Source: Mageeibacillus sp. UBA6980 (GTDB taxonomy: Bacteria > Bacillota > Clostridia > Saccharofermentanales > Saccharofermentanaceae). Taken from it: a DNA stretch of 39,671 nucleotides. The position numbers were made by a program, and so were the translations under genes. Shown here piece by piece: positions 10,001 through 17,194 of the stretch. The DNA lies in assembly GCA_002450095.1 (NCBI GenBank), contig DJYK01000018.1, positions 1 through 39,671 of the forward strand. The letters are read 5' to 3'. Position 1 is the first letter of the stretch. Every line of letters starts with the position of its first letter. The notes beneath the pieces are model-generated. The model ran no database searches. It worked only from the letters and a program-made list of their open reading frames with translations, and had not been told where the DNA came from.

Positions 10001-12895
10001 TTATCCAGAATATATGCAGGCGGAACAGAACCTGCAGCGGGCTTAGCTCTGGCAGACGGTGGCGTCGGCGGTGCTTTCGGAAGATTCACCGCAGAGATGA
10101 GTGATTCTACGAGAGTTCAGGTCGTTGCAACTAATAACGCTGCTACGCCTGTAATGGTATATTCCGCTAATTCTAACGTCGGTGGTGTGGCAGGCATTTG
10201 GATCGGCAGAGGAATGACTACTGAGCGCAATTACTCCAAGAACACTACGTATATCTATGCTAATGCTGCTGTATCCGGAGATGGTTCAGGAGTAGGCATT
10301 GGTGGCTTCGCAGGAAGAATGACTGCAGGCTACATAAGATGCTCAAGAGTCACAGGCTCTGTTGCTGCCTCTGGTGTTAATTCCAGTGCCGGTGGCTTCA
10401 TCGGATACACACAGGATGGAACTATCGATTCTTGCAGTACTACATCTATCGTTACCTCTACATGTTCCGGCAACTCCTGCACGGGTGGTTTTGTAGGATA
10501 CATGCCGAAAGGCAAGATTACAAATTCCTATGTTGGCGGCCATACATTCCAGGGCCAGTTCATCACAGGAGAGGGAAATATCACCGGTGTTAACAATGTT
10601 GGCGGATTTGTCGGAATGATCTCCGGTGATTCGTCTAACACATCTATTGATAATTGCTATTCGACTGCATCTGTACTTGGAAGCGGTGAGAATATCGGTG
10701 GCTTTGTTGGCAATGCGGACAAGGGCAAGATCACGAACTCCTACAGCGCAGGACGCGTCATAGGATCTACGAATGCAGGAGCATTCGCAGGTGTGATCAG
10801 TACGAATATGACGATGGGAACCGATGATAAGAACTATGCTCTGTCAGTCATTAATGAGGGAATGGTCAATCTTATCGGACGCGAGGGAGATCCTCAGACC
10901 GGTATTAACTGGGCGACAGCAGGACAAATCAGAAATGGCGCAAATCATACTGCGCATCCGTTCGACAGCTCGCTGCCTGGAACGTTCGAATTAAGAGGCG
11001 TTATTAACAATGAGCACTATGGTGACTGGTCGCTTGGTGAGCCCGGAGGCACATCGATCATTAATGCCGAGGTTACGATCGATTCCGGCGACAGCGAGCA
11101 TCCGGATCAGTTCCCTTACAGAAGAGGCGGTGTAACTCTTGAGGAGAATATTACCGTTGTAGTTGAGGGTGTGCCTCTTGTATATGGTACAGACTTTGTC
11201 CTGGGCTACAGAGATAACGATAAGATCGGCACTGCGATAGTTCAGATCGCCGGCAGGGGTAATTATACGGGCGTTATAGCTAAGACATTTACTATCGTAT
11301 CTGCTGATATATCTTCTGCTCAGGTTGTTCTTAACCGTGCTGAGGAAGAATATACCGGTGCACCTATACTTCCGGATATTACTGTAACTCTTGCAGGAAA
11401 GACACTTGTATATAACGAAGACTATTACTTCACTTATGATCCCGATAACATTAATATCGGTGATGTAGTTGTTACAGTGAACGGTATCGGTAACTACCAT
11501 GGCATAGCGGAACATACGGTTACGTTCACGATCCTTGGAAGAGACATTTCCCAGGCTCAGGTAGAACTGATCAATGCTTCGGATCTTGTTTATACCGGCG
11601 AGGTGTTGAAGCCGGAGGCTGTAGTAAGACAAGATGGCAGACAGCTCGTATTGGGTACTGACTATGAGATCTCGTATGCAGATAACATCCGCGCAGGTGA
11701 TAATACGGCTTCCGTCATCATTACCGGTATCGGTAGTTACAGAGATCAGAAGATAGTTCATTTCTCCATCGCACGGGCTACAAACGCTTGGACCACAGAT
11801 CCTGCCATATCAGACTGGACTTGGGGCGGTAACATGAGCACACCTACAGGTGCTGCAAGATTCGGAACAGTCGAGTATACATATTACACGGATCCGACGG
11901 ATCCCAGTACTGAGGTTGATATAACTACGGCAAATGCTGGTGACTATTATATGGTTGCTCATATTACAGCTACCACAGATTACGATGCTCCGGTTGATAA
12001 GGTCGTAAGCTTTGAGATTACACGTGCTAGCATAAGCTCAGGGACCGTAGTTATAGAACCAGAACCTGCAGAATATGTTTCCACGGGCGATCCTATCACG
12101 CCTGCAGCTATTACTGTGACTGTTGGAGGCAGAACACTTACTGAGGGTACAGATTACACCGTGACATATCCTGCGGATATTACCAGTGCCGGTGAGAAGC
12201 CGATAGTTATCGATGGAACAGGAAACTATGAGGGTACAATTAATTCATCGTATGTTATCTACAATGAATTTACTGTAACCTTTAGCACCGGGTCAGGTTC
12301 TGCGGTAGAGTCACAGCCGGTAAGAGAAGGCCGGTGTGCAGTCGAGCCTGCAGATCCTAACCAAGATGGATACTTCTTCAGAGGGTGGTATACGGACAAT
12401 TCGTATGCTGAGGATAAGCAATATGACTTCAGAACTCCCGTTACCGGCAACATTACTCTCTATGCCAGATGGGTAGCATACCGCACGCTCACCTTCGTAA
12501 CAGGCGAGGGAGCTTCCATACTCGAACCTCGGCAGGTTGATTATGGTACTGCCCCTGCTCGTCCCGCCGATCCTACGCGTCCCGGATATGTGTTCGAGAA
12601 CTGGTATACTGATGCTTCGTGTACTGGCGATCCATTTAACTTCGCATCTCAACTTTATGATGATCGTACTATCTTCGCTAACTGGAATCCGGTCGTCACC
12701 TTCAACTCGATGGGCGGCTCTGCAGTTGATTCTCAGACAGCGGTCGGAGGTGTAGTTACACAGCCAGCTGAACCGACCAAGGACGGTTACACATTCAGCG
12801 GCTGGTATACAGACGAAGCATGTACAACACCGTTCGACTTCTCGACTCCGGTAAGCGAACCGATCACGTTGTACGCAGGCTGGACAGAAGATTAA
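4043..12895 (+). CDS. Giant prepilin-headed repeat protein, putative pilus adhesin
   Basis: A protein of about 2950 residues. A type III (prepilin) signal is at residues 19-45: basic leader, RRG then FTLVELIVVLTILAIL, with Glu at +5, so the prepilin peptidase at 18870 should cut after the Gly. A non-repetitive region (about 60-720) follows. Residues about 720-2270 are a long run of dozens of short motifs of the form VGGAIG/GGAVG, resembling GLUG-type repeats that form beta-solenoids. Then come about four Ig-like repeats of the type with an NYTG-like end (nt 11070-12260), and three InlB B-type repeats (nt 12267-12890; GWYTD motifs). There is no LPXTG or other C-terminal anchor. ATG 4043 is chosen because GGGGGAG precedes it by two bases; an upstream TTG (4013) lacks a site. 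The gene has its own promoter and terminator. The role as a pilus-carried adhesin is inferred. Confidence 0.8.
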   Translation: MRLVRSRADSVICRRARRGFTLVELIVVLTILAILAAIGVGSAVGYIRHSRFDTNTEHAITVYQTAQTALSDKVSSGTIDAWIRTLKTNDGTYVISQISTTGLDQSNESVNKTISLTFNPGSSSSTESQELHSLLAPYFYDMTIFRGTITVELDVSATYAVNSPYYSARVVSAFYSLQNSPTGGQGWDDVCTNEQSTADGLPVRDSVYRYQTSFVGYFNGTEASIKPQIASVFLPQSQVYKLDGHIAGPTDDRTAQAVGYLFNMRNGETLDVSWAIFDEDGNGTNHDDHDEQLTITLSDSGIGNAGTQGDVVITIDDASLRNLRFNSMAGATQIVNEHVNTYDITRTSRTGFITVQVKVGTASENPMTFPITVTRVQGDGRTGCPTAPNGEDPGVYYEYRLSLDCIMDRTYDSETNGYGIRRLFGDTPTNIIASLKGKASYTDQEGVFHSVESAECRNIAKTYAARAIDDPVYYTGLGVYAGNTSFCYNVFPGAADNDQEDFDHPVTGETVTGKCVVNTFFGDLTYLDSEDVSSATTISGTKWTSEGGDAVLTSYRHLYNIRWIPSSKTARYMIVRDLNWYINESGLLPLSEVKVFTTSGYHSPVKDGAVCVVSFPALGVLNTNQTLMAMPKLSGNGYYSINNVQMRRASFVRGTDEGDEGTDEGDEGYGLICKNNGTIIDIHTNNLNLVMANLADGGNDLTDKIFINSVSVTSQQGGNGDLEDYDRPVGGLVGLNTGTVGQADGSIVMSNPVVMANRYWNIYAGVNKIATGGIIGKNESSLAGSIEINGRFAVVGRDNVGGVVGLSTANIGARLLVNATTTPAADYTLPIYNNTALGSAHMSSVIIANNNAGAVIGQLQNASLTYDAGNPFTYSTTPENGVFSAVNTNNFQIDVNLSANSLVYMLGTFNSDNETEEPAAGGAVGFMNGVPAGTSSIRLSNAGSVIVNDTSRNIYCGGVIGRDYDSSNNIYIDFNNQGGRIGYFADNKGPLATGGAIGHINSSKIGRTIAINGVNSGTIVSRGNNNGQGTGGAIGGVSSGAANIDFRINVINEASSRIIGTGRNIDNGNGTGGAIGGMGNKDSDDNMQIPANSVIRAVNRGTITGVYHVGGTVGNSPTVYGRIYAVNSGLVQGSADFVGGAIGRNTYSNYGTIQSTLEANARVYGIRFVGGAVGRLLNARDDSNVRTVVRGNSEVISNGASIVGGVCGDIRIEGTGNNIRVELVGDSSAPTLTVSGNDGIGGVAGVLRANKINSAHVTAPDQSATNKLVVNISGHNYVGGALGVLRSSNNNSNDPNALLWNDSSNVRIMVDLNMVLNGESRITAAGKDVGGAIGVINSNNAEFGGHISVASAGYSANASVISGNNNVGGAVGRVNNTKFANYTDSSTVTSSVTVNFGVDAWNINATIGAGKDANVGGAVGFFDGGVANTTGAYQITVNLGYSNVTSVGRNIGGIIGRNLSYNGKLELTSMSGTISGQINVGGAIGYNEAALDIVNTTVNGSGSILATGESITYTDEGPSVTAIVASAGGAIGYNTSSISRVTAVISGHVTGTGNCVGGAIGYCDSDKKGKWIDYISATIQGNAEVRGTDNVGGALGLSLCNIRSVVSEITGTSSVVGVNRVGGAIGFASAKSGQGGGDILKESYWGKIDFVQATISADNALEGAYRIGGAIGQIGNKWGPDKNYVSAAVVRAEAVINSSTLFDVANTGPDDPNSSATVGGVVGHFVDGRLGRGQDGKTYSADRTPGVYLRGTGGVVQVDYPNADNTYSCPRQTYGNAVLVAARGSTIGGIIGQIGEPNFQQNVYVQNISAEGGPQLCVVSTNGGNCIGGWIGAGYGGHGGIGNETNTSNPTTFDVNNVRVVYSSGSEVGGFMGRLDSQNNYESKNKELYANINVTLTDSNVIGRTQVGGALGSFNYGWFNTGSITVTLRGHSNVGDVYGNPLPGDNSVTYSPICYDCGGAIGFVNSGTGNNLDARLKIHITVNVDPLSRIYAGGTEPAAGLALADGGVGGAFGRFTAEMSDSTRVQVVATNNAATPVMVYSANSNVGGVAGIWIGRGMTTERNYSKNTTYIYANAAVSGDGSGVGIGGFAGRMTAGYIRCSRVTGSVAASGVNSSAGGFIGYTQDGTIDSCSTTSIVTSTCSGNSCTGGFVGYMPKGKITNSYVGGHTFQGQFITGEGNITGVNNVGGFVGMISGDSSNTSIDNCYSTASVLGSGENIGGFVGNADKGKITNSYSAGRVIGSTNAGAFAGVISTNMTMGTDDKNYALSVINEGMVNLIGREGDPQTGINWATAGQIRNGANHTAHPFDSSLPGTFELRGVINNEHYGDWSLGEPGGTSIINAEVTIDSGDSEHPDQFPYRRGGVTLEENITVVVEGVPLVYGTDFVLGYRDNDKIGTAIVQIAGRGNYTGVIAKTFTIVSADISSAQVVLNRAEEEYTGAPILPDITVTLAGKTLVYNEDYYFTYDPDNINIGDVVVTVNGIGNYHGIAEHTVTFTILGRDISQAQVELINASDLVYTGEVLKPEAVVRQDGRQLVLGTDYEISYADNIRAGDNTASVIITGIGSYRDQKIVHFSIARATNAWTTDPAISDWTWGGNMSTPTGAARFGTVEYTYYTDPTDPSTEVDITTANAGDYYMVAHITATTDYDAPVDKVVSFEITRASISSGTVVIEPEPAEYVSTGDPITPAAITVTVGGRTLTEGTDYTVTYPADITSAGEKPIVIDGTGNYEGTINSSYVIYNEFTVTFSTGSGSAVESQPVREGRCAVEPADPNQDGYFFRGWYTDNSYAEDKQYDFRTPVTGNITLYARWVAYRTLTFVTGEGASILEPRQVDYGTAPARPADPTRPGYVFENWYTDASCTGDPFNFASQLYDDRTIFANWNPVVTFNSMGGSAVDSQTAVGGVVTQPAEPTKDGYTFSGWYTDEACTTPFDFSTPVSEPITLYAGWTED
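6005..6046 (+). repeat. 21-base perfect tandem duplication inside the giant gene
   Basis: Two identical 21-base units, 6005-6025 and 6026-6046, each ACAGATGAAGGA then GATGAAGGA, encode the repeated acidic peptide TDEGDEG. The unit is a multiple of three, so copy number changes would keep the frame and only lengthen a linker. Confidence 0.85.
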
Positions 12896-12917
12896 CAGCG
12901 GACAAATCCATAGACTA

Positions 12918-12950
12918 ACTGACCCGGAGTTTTCATCCGGGTCAGTTTTT
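12918..12950 (+). terminator. Intrinsic terminator after the giant gene
   Basis: An 11-base perfect stem, ACTGACCCGGA (12918-12928) with TCCGGGTCAGT (12936-12946), a seven-base loop, and a run of T to 12950. It lies 23 bases past the stop codon, separating the giant gene from the assembly operon. Confidence 0.9.
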
Positions 12951-12969
12951 ACGTAACATTAAAGACATG

Positions 12970-13017
12970 TTTTTAACAATAAATTTATTTGACACTCATA
13001 AACGGCAATCTTATATT
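12970..13017 (+). promoter_or_regulatory. Promoter of the pilus assembly operon with shared upstream element
   Basis: TTGACA (12989-12994), 17 bases, TATATT (13012-13017). Bases 12970-12993 are the second copy of the 24-base element also found at 3927-3950, with one mismatch. It precedes the operon running from 13084 to 19466. Confidence 0.78.
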
Positions 13018-13083
13018 AATATCATATAAATGCTTTCATGCCGTATTGTACCTTGTTGGTGCAGATGGTCGGAGGGGATGAAG

Positions 13084-13581
13084 GTGGCAGAGAATAATAC
13101 AAACGGGAACGTGCACGTAGAGGGCACGCAGTTCTATAGGCGTAGCGCCGTAATGGACATTCTTCGGATCGTGATAATCACGCTCGTAACGTTCATTGCT
13201 GTCTTCATTCTGGCAAGCTGGGCGATCATAGATGCCGGCGCCAGACAGGCCTTCAAGGAAGCCCGTGATGTCAGACGTGCACTTCGAATCGTTGGTACAG
13301 AGTACTACGGAAGTATGACTTCGATCTACGACCAGTACAGCGCAGACGGAATGATCGATGGAGCTGCGCAGAGACTGGCGGAGATCTCGACCCGTGACGG
13401 TGAAGTTATTCTCTACTCATGGGATGACGAGTCAAATTTACCACTACAGTTCGAGTATAGAAAGGGTTTTTACAGGGTTATCTATACTGATACAGGAGCC
13501 AGAGACGGAATATCTTTGGGAGTAGAAGGCGACTTTCACATTTACTACTCCTTCGAGATATTAAGGTTTGAAGCACAGTAA
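13084..13581 (+). CDS. Small single-pass membrane protein of the pilus operon
   Basis: A protein of about 165 residues, first in the assembly operon. It has a short hydrophilic start, one strong membrane segment (IVIITLVTFIAVFILASWAI, near residues 30-50), then an extracytoplasmic domain of about 115 residues. I see no canonical prepilin cleavage motif (no G-F-T-L-V-E), so it is not clearly a pilin, though size and topology resemble minor pseudopilins. The GTG at 13084 is favoured because GGAGG (13071-13075) lies eight bases before it; ATG 13078 is only two bases from that site, and ATG 13030 has none. The PilC gene follows after 20 bases. Family not recognised; function unknown beyond likely pilus assembly. 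Confidence 0.6.
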   Translation: MAENNTNGNVHVEGTQFYRRSAVMDILRIVIITLVTFIAVFILASWAIIDAGARQAFKEARDVRRALRIVGTEYYGSMTSIYDQYSADGMIDGAAQRLAEISTRDGEVILYSWDDESNLPLQFEYRKGFYRVIYTDTGARDGISLGVEGDFHIYYSFEILRFEAQ

Positions 13582-13601
13582 GGAAAGGGAAGGGTTATTG
13601 G

Positions 13602-14798
13602 ATGCCGGAATATAGATATCGGGCTCAAGACAAGAACGGTAAGATCGTTAAGGGCAAAGCCGAAGCTTCCGATGAAGTAGATCTTCAGAGACGTTTCCAC
13701 GACTCCGGAATGCTCCTTCTCGAGGCGAATCCTGTCGTCAAGCAGATGGCACTTAAGGCTTTGAAGAAGACGAAGCTTGCCGATCTGTGCCGTCAGCTTG
13801 GAACTTTGGTCAAAGCGGGTGTCACTCTCGTTAAGGCTATCGAGATCGTTGCTAACGATGAGTCTATCTCGCCTTACGAGAGACAGCTTTATATAAGACT
13901 GCGTGACCGTGTCGTTCAGGGTGTGGCGCTCTCGAATGCTATGGAGGAATTGGAGCCTGCATTCCCGCCGCTGTTAATTTTCATGATCCGTGCGGCAGAG
14001 ACTTCAGGTACTCTCGATACGACATGTTTAAGACTTGCCGACCAGTACACTAAGGAAGCTCAGCTCGAAGCTAAGGCCAAGAGTTCTCTTACTTATCCTA
14101 AGATATTAAGCGGACTTATTGTTGTCGTATTGCTCATCTTATTTGGATACGTTCTCCCTCAGTTCGAGGAGATGTTCTCGACTTTGCCGTCACTTCCCGT
14201 GGCAACACGAATACTTATGGCGATGTCGAATTTTGTTAAGACAAAGTGGTACATACTCGGTGTTATCGTTCTGCTCGTAGTTATCTTCGGCAAGATGGTA
14301 ATGAAGATCCCGGCAGTCGCGTACTACTTCGACCTCATCAAGACCAAGGGCAAGTGGGGAAGCCTCATGAAGGTCATCTACTCTGCGAGATTTGCACGTA
14401 CTATGAGCTCGCTTTACTCTTCCGGTATCCCGATCTACAGCTGCATCCAGATATCGAAAGGTACTATCGGTAACAAATACATCGAAAAGCAGTTCGACGA
14501 AGTCGAGAGACAGGTCCTCGGAGGAGCTCCCATGTCTATGGCTTTGCAGGATGTCGATGGATTCGTTAACAAGCTGTCTTCCACGATCAAGGTCGGTGAG
14601 GAGACTGGTATGCTTGGTTCGATGCTCGAGTCGGTTGCCAATGACCTTGATTTCTATTCCGATCAGGCTCTTATGAAGCTCACAGCTTTGATCGAGCCTG
14701 TAATGATCGTCATCATGGCGGTAGCTGTCGGATTCATTATGATCGCAATTATTCAGCCGATATACGGCTCTTATTCTACGATCGGTGCAGGATCGTAA
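13602..14798 (+). CDS. pilC: Type IV pilus inner-membrane platform protein PilC/GspF
   Basis: This 398-residue protein has the usual length and structure of PilC/GspF: two homologous T2SSF domains. The first carries LCRQLGTLVKAGVTLVKAIE near residue 60 and the second FARTMSSLYSSGIPIYSCIQ near 265. Membrane segments are near residues 165-190, 215-235 and 365-390, the last ending a few residues before the C terminus. PilC is the polytopic platform on which pilins are assembled and which couples to the PilB ATPase. The N-terminal YRAQDKNGKIVKGKAEA segment is the family's typical start. It stands in the order membrane protein-PilC-PilM/N-PilO-PilB-PilD, with short gaps, as one operon. Confidence 0.95.
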   Translation: MPEYRYRAQDKNGKIVKGKAEASDEVDLQRRFHDSGMLLLEANPVVKQMALKALKKTKLADLCRQLGTLVKAGVTLVKAIEIVANDESISPYERQLYIRLRDRVVQGVALSNAMEELEPAFPPLLIFMIRAAETSGTLDTTCLRLADQYTKEAQLEAKAKSSLTYPKILSGLIVVVLLILFGYVLPQFEEMFSTLPSLPVATRILMAMSNFVKTKWYILGVIVLLVVIFGKMVMKIPAVAYYFDLIKTKGKWGSLMKVIYSARFARTMSSLYSSGIPIYSCIQISKGTIGNKYIEKQFDEVERQVLGGAPMSMALQDVDGFVNKLSSTIKVGEETGMLGSMLESVANDLDFYSDQALMKLTALIEPVMIVIMAVAVGFIMIAIIQPIYGSYSTIGAGS

Positions 14799-14817
14799 AG
14801 AAAGGAAGAACAAATAG

Positions 14818-16335
14818 ATGTCTGAAGTAGTATTTCTGTCGAATACAAACATCCAGATAGCCGTAGGTTCCTCTGTAGGCAACGGCGTTAAAGCATCCAA
14901 GCTTTATTCAGCTCCGCTCCCTGAAGGTGCCGTCTTGAATGGCGTTGTCATGGATCAGGATCTTGTCATCGAGACTATCAAGTCCACATGGCAGCAGTAC
15001 AAGCTTCCCAAGTCGGAGGTAGTACTTATACTGAACAGCCCGCAGCTTCGAGCAAACCGTATCGATGCTCCGATTCAGTCCGATAAGAAGACGACAGACT
15101 TCATCGCAAGAGCAACGGCTGATGCTGAATATGGAAGGTTTACTCACCCGGTAACGGGCTGGTATCTGATAGGTAAGGATAATAAGTCTAAGACTTCGAA
15201 GATCATTTATGAGACGGCTGAATCCGACTTTGTTAAGACTTATGTTGATATCTTCGAGAAGGCAGGACTTAAGCTTAAGTCTATGCACAATGGTGTTCAG
15301 CTTGCTACAGAATTCTTTGCCAAAGCTGCGGCCGGCAAGACTGTCATCTATATGATCCTTGACGGTAATTCACTGGTTACTATCTTCTTTGCTGAAGGAA
15401 AGTTCAACTACGATTCCACATCGCGTGTTTTCTCACAGCCCGGCACTCCTGAGTTCGCGCGTGAGATCTATACTTCGATATCGTCTATAAGACAGTTCAT
15501 CTCGGCGCAGCACCTGGAGGGTGCCCTTAAGGATGTTATGTTTGCCGGTATCAGCCAGCCTCATGTAAGCTCGCTTGCCAACGATGTCCTTAATATGGAC
15601 AGCGAGATCGACATCTCTGTCGTAACTCCGCCTAACGGAACCTCGATCGCTGACGGCCCGTCTGCATTCCCGTTCTATGTCTACCCTATAGCAGGCCTTC
15701 GCAAGATCGACGAGAAACTCCCGATCCTCAAGGCTTCCAAGCAGAGTAATACAAAGGCGGAGGGCGCAGGATTCATAAAGAAGCTTATACTGCCTTTCGC
15801 AGGCATAATAGCTGTAGTGGTGATAGCTTTCGTAGTCTTAACTATATACAAAGCTAACAAGCAGGCGGAGCTTAAGAAGCTCAACGATTATAATAACGAT
15901 CCTACTGTTATAGCTCAGGTCGCGGAATACGATGCCATGTACGAGAACATGGGTGAGATAGGAACGATCCAGGGCGGAGCAGATCTTCTTAATGAAGATA
16001 TCGACTCATATCCCAAGCCGGACTCTTCCGTCAACGCGAAGATCCTGATGGCAGCCGCTGCACACGATGTTGACGTCGGATTCAACACTTACAGTGCTAC
16101 CACGGGCGTATTCAGCATAACGGCGTCATCACCTATCGTTGATGACATTAACATGTTTATCTCTGACTTGATGGCGTTAGACATTTTCTACAGCGTGGAT
16201 TACACAGGATATAACCTTGTAACCAATGCGGATAACGAGTCGCTGTGGCAGATCAATGTTGTTTGCACCCTCGCGGGCGCGGAGCCTGCAGCAGAAGCCG
16301 ATGTGGTTTCCGAGACTGAAGGGGAGGTGAACTGA
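14818..16335 (+). CDS. PilM-PilN fusion, pilus alignment complex
   Basis: This 505-residue protein joins two parts that are usually separate genes. Residues 1 to about 310 look like an actin-like PilM/GspL cytoplasmic domain, with weak conservation (beta-rich start, VILNSPQLRANRI, and a MILDGNSLVTIFF stretch). A membrane segment at about 322-343 (LILPFAGIIAVVVIAFVVLT) follows, then a PilN-like extracytoplasmic domain to the end. This resembles the GspL topology of type II secretion systems. PilM-PilN-PilO form the alignment subcomplex linking the ATPase to the pilus base. It is followed by the PilO-like gene after one base, and a ribosome-binding site GGGGAGG lies inside its 3' end. The fusion is inferred from hydropathy and context, not from a search. 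Confidence 0.75.
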   Translation: MSEVVFLSNTNIQIAVGSSVGNGVKASKLYSAPLPEGAVLNGVVMDQDLVIETIKSTWQQYKLPKSEVVLILNSPQLRANRIDAPIQSDKKTTDFIARATADAEYGRFTHPVTGWYLIGKDNKSKTSKIIYETAESDFVKTYVDIFEKAGLKLKSMHNGVQLATEFFAKAAAGKTVIYMILDGNSLVTIFFAEGKFNYDSTSRVFSQPGTPEFAREIYTSISSIRQFISAQHLEGALKDVMFAGISQPHVSSLANDVLNMDSEIDISVVTPPNGTSIADGPSAFPFYVYPIAGLRKIDEKLPILKASKQSNTKAEGAGFIKKLILPFAGIIAVVVIAFVVLTIYKANKQAELKKLNDYNNDPTVIAQVAEYDAMYENMGEIGTIQGGADLLNEDIDSYPKPDSSVNAKILMAAAAHDVDVGFNTYSATTGVFSITASSPIVDDINMFISDLMALDIFYSVDYTGYNLVTNADNESLWQINVVCTLAGAEPAAEADVVSETEGEVN

Positions 16336-16336
16336 T

Positions 16337-17191
16337 ATGGCTAAGATAGAGACTAACCTGAGCAACAAGGATAAAGTCACCATCGCAGTTGTCCTCTTTG
16401 TAGGCATAGTATTCGTATTCTGCTGGTATGCGATAAGGCCGACCATAATGAGTATCAGATCTTTATCTGACGATATCGAGCAGGCAAGGATCGTTGAAGC
16501 TCAGAGCAGAGGCAAGGTTATGAGCCTTACGAGTGCTGAAGCGGTATTTGGCAGAGTCACTTCCGATCTGGCGGATTCGACGGATGATTACTACGATGTC
16601 ATGACAAGTTCCCGGCTCGACCACATGGCTACAAACTATGTATTAAGCTTCGGTCTGTTCCCGGAAGATCTTTATATATCTATGCAGGGAACACCCGTAG
16701 ATGAGACTCCGTATCTTTATTCGCAGGCGGCACTAGATCAGGCTAATATGACACCTGCACCTACGCCTGAACCGGATCCCGTGCTGACCACGCCGGCGCC
16801 CGGAGCTGCTGTTGATGGAACTGATAACCAGGCTGAGTCCACACAGGTGGTGAGTTTGTTCGTGCCTTATAACCAGGCACGCGATGTAGCAACTGCAACA
16901 CAGAATTCAGGCGTATATGCAGCTGATCTGACTCTCGTCATGACGGGCTCCGAATCTGCTTGTCAGGCGCTGATCGACGATCTTTGCAGCAAGCATTCAT
17001 TAAGGATCACGGGCTTCTCATGGCTGCCTGTAGATCCTGTAGAGCGTGCTAATGAGGAGTCGGGCACGGTAGAGCTGGTTCAGCCTGATTACGTAAGACT
17101 TCAGGTAAATGTCCGTTTGTACATGGCGGATGTGGCAGACTATGCATCACTGGTTTCCGATGCGGTACAGGCTGCAGGAGCGGAGGGTTGA
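16337..17191 (+). CDS. PilO-like pilus alignment protein
   Basis: This 284-residue protein has a short cytoplasmic start, one membrane segment at about residues 13-31 (VTIAVVLFVGIVFVFCWYAI), then a coiled stretch with IRSLSDDIEQARIVEAQ and an extracytoplasmic domain. This is the topology of PilO/GspM. A Pro/Thr-rich linker with repeated TPAPTPEPD lies near residues 135-155, unusual in PilO and likely disordered. The C-terminal part (about 190-280) could be the ferredoxin-like fold of PilO. It sits between the PilM-PilN fusion (one base upstream) and PilB (three bases downstream), the normal position for PilO. Identification rests mostly on topology and gene order. Confidence 0.72.
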   Translation: MAKIETNLSNKDKVTIAVVLFVGIVFVFCWYAIRPTIMSIRSLSDDIEQARIVEAQSRGKVMSLTSAEAVFGRVTSDLADSTDDYYDVMTSSRLDHMATNYVLSFGLFPEDLYISMQGTPVDETPYLYSQAALDQANMTPAPTPEPDPVLTTPAPGAAVDGTDNQAESTQVVSLFVPYNQARDVATATQNSGVYAADLTLVMTGSESACQALIDDLCSKHSLRITGFSWLPVDPVERANEESGTVELVQPDYVRLQVNVRLYMADVADYASLVSDAVQAAGAEG

Positions 17192-17194
17192 TAT

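Noticed and set aside
14190..14900. 236-residue minus-strand frame opposite pilC
   Set aside because: Overlaps a clear pilC reading frame; composition is a shadow of it.
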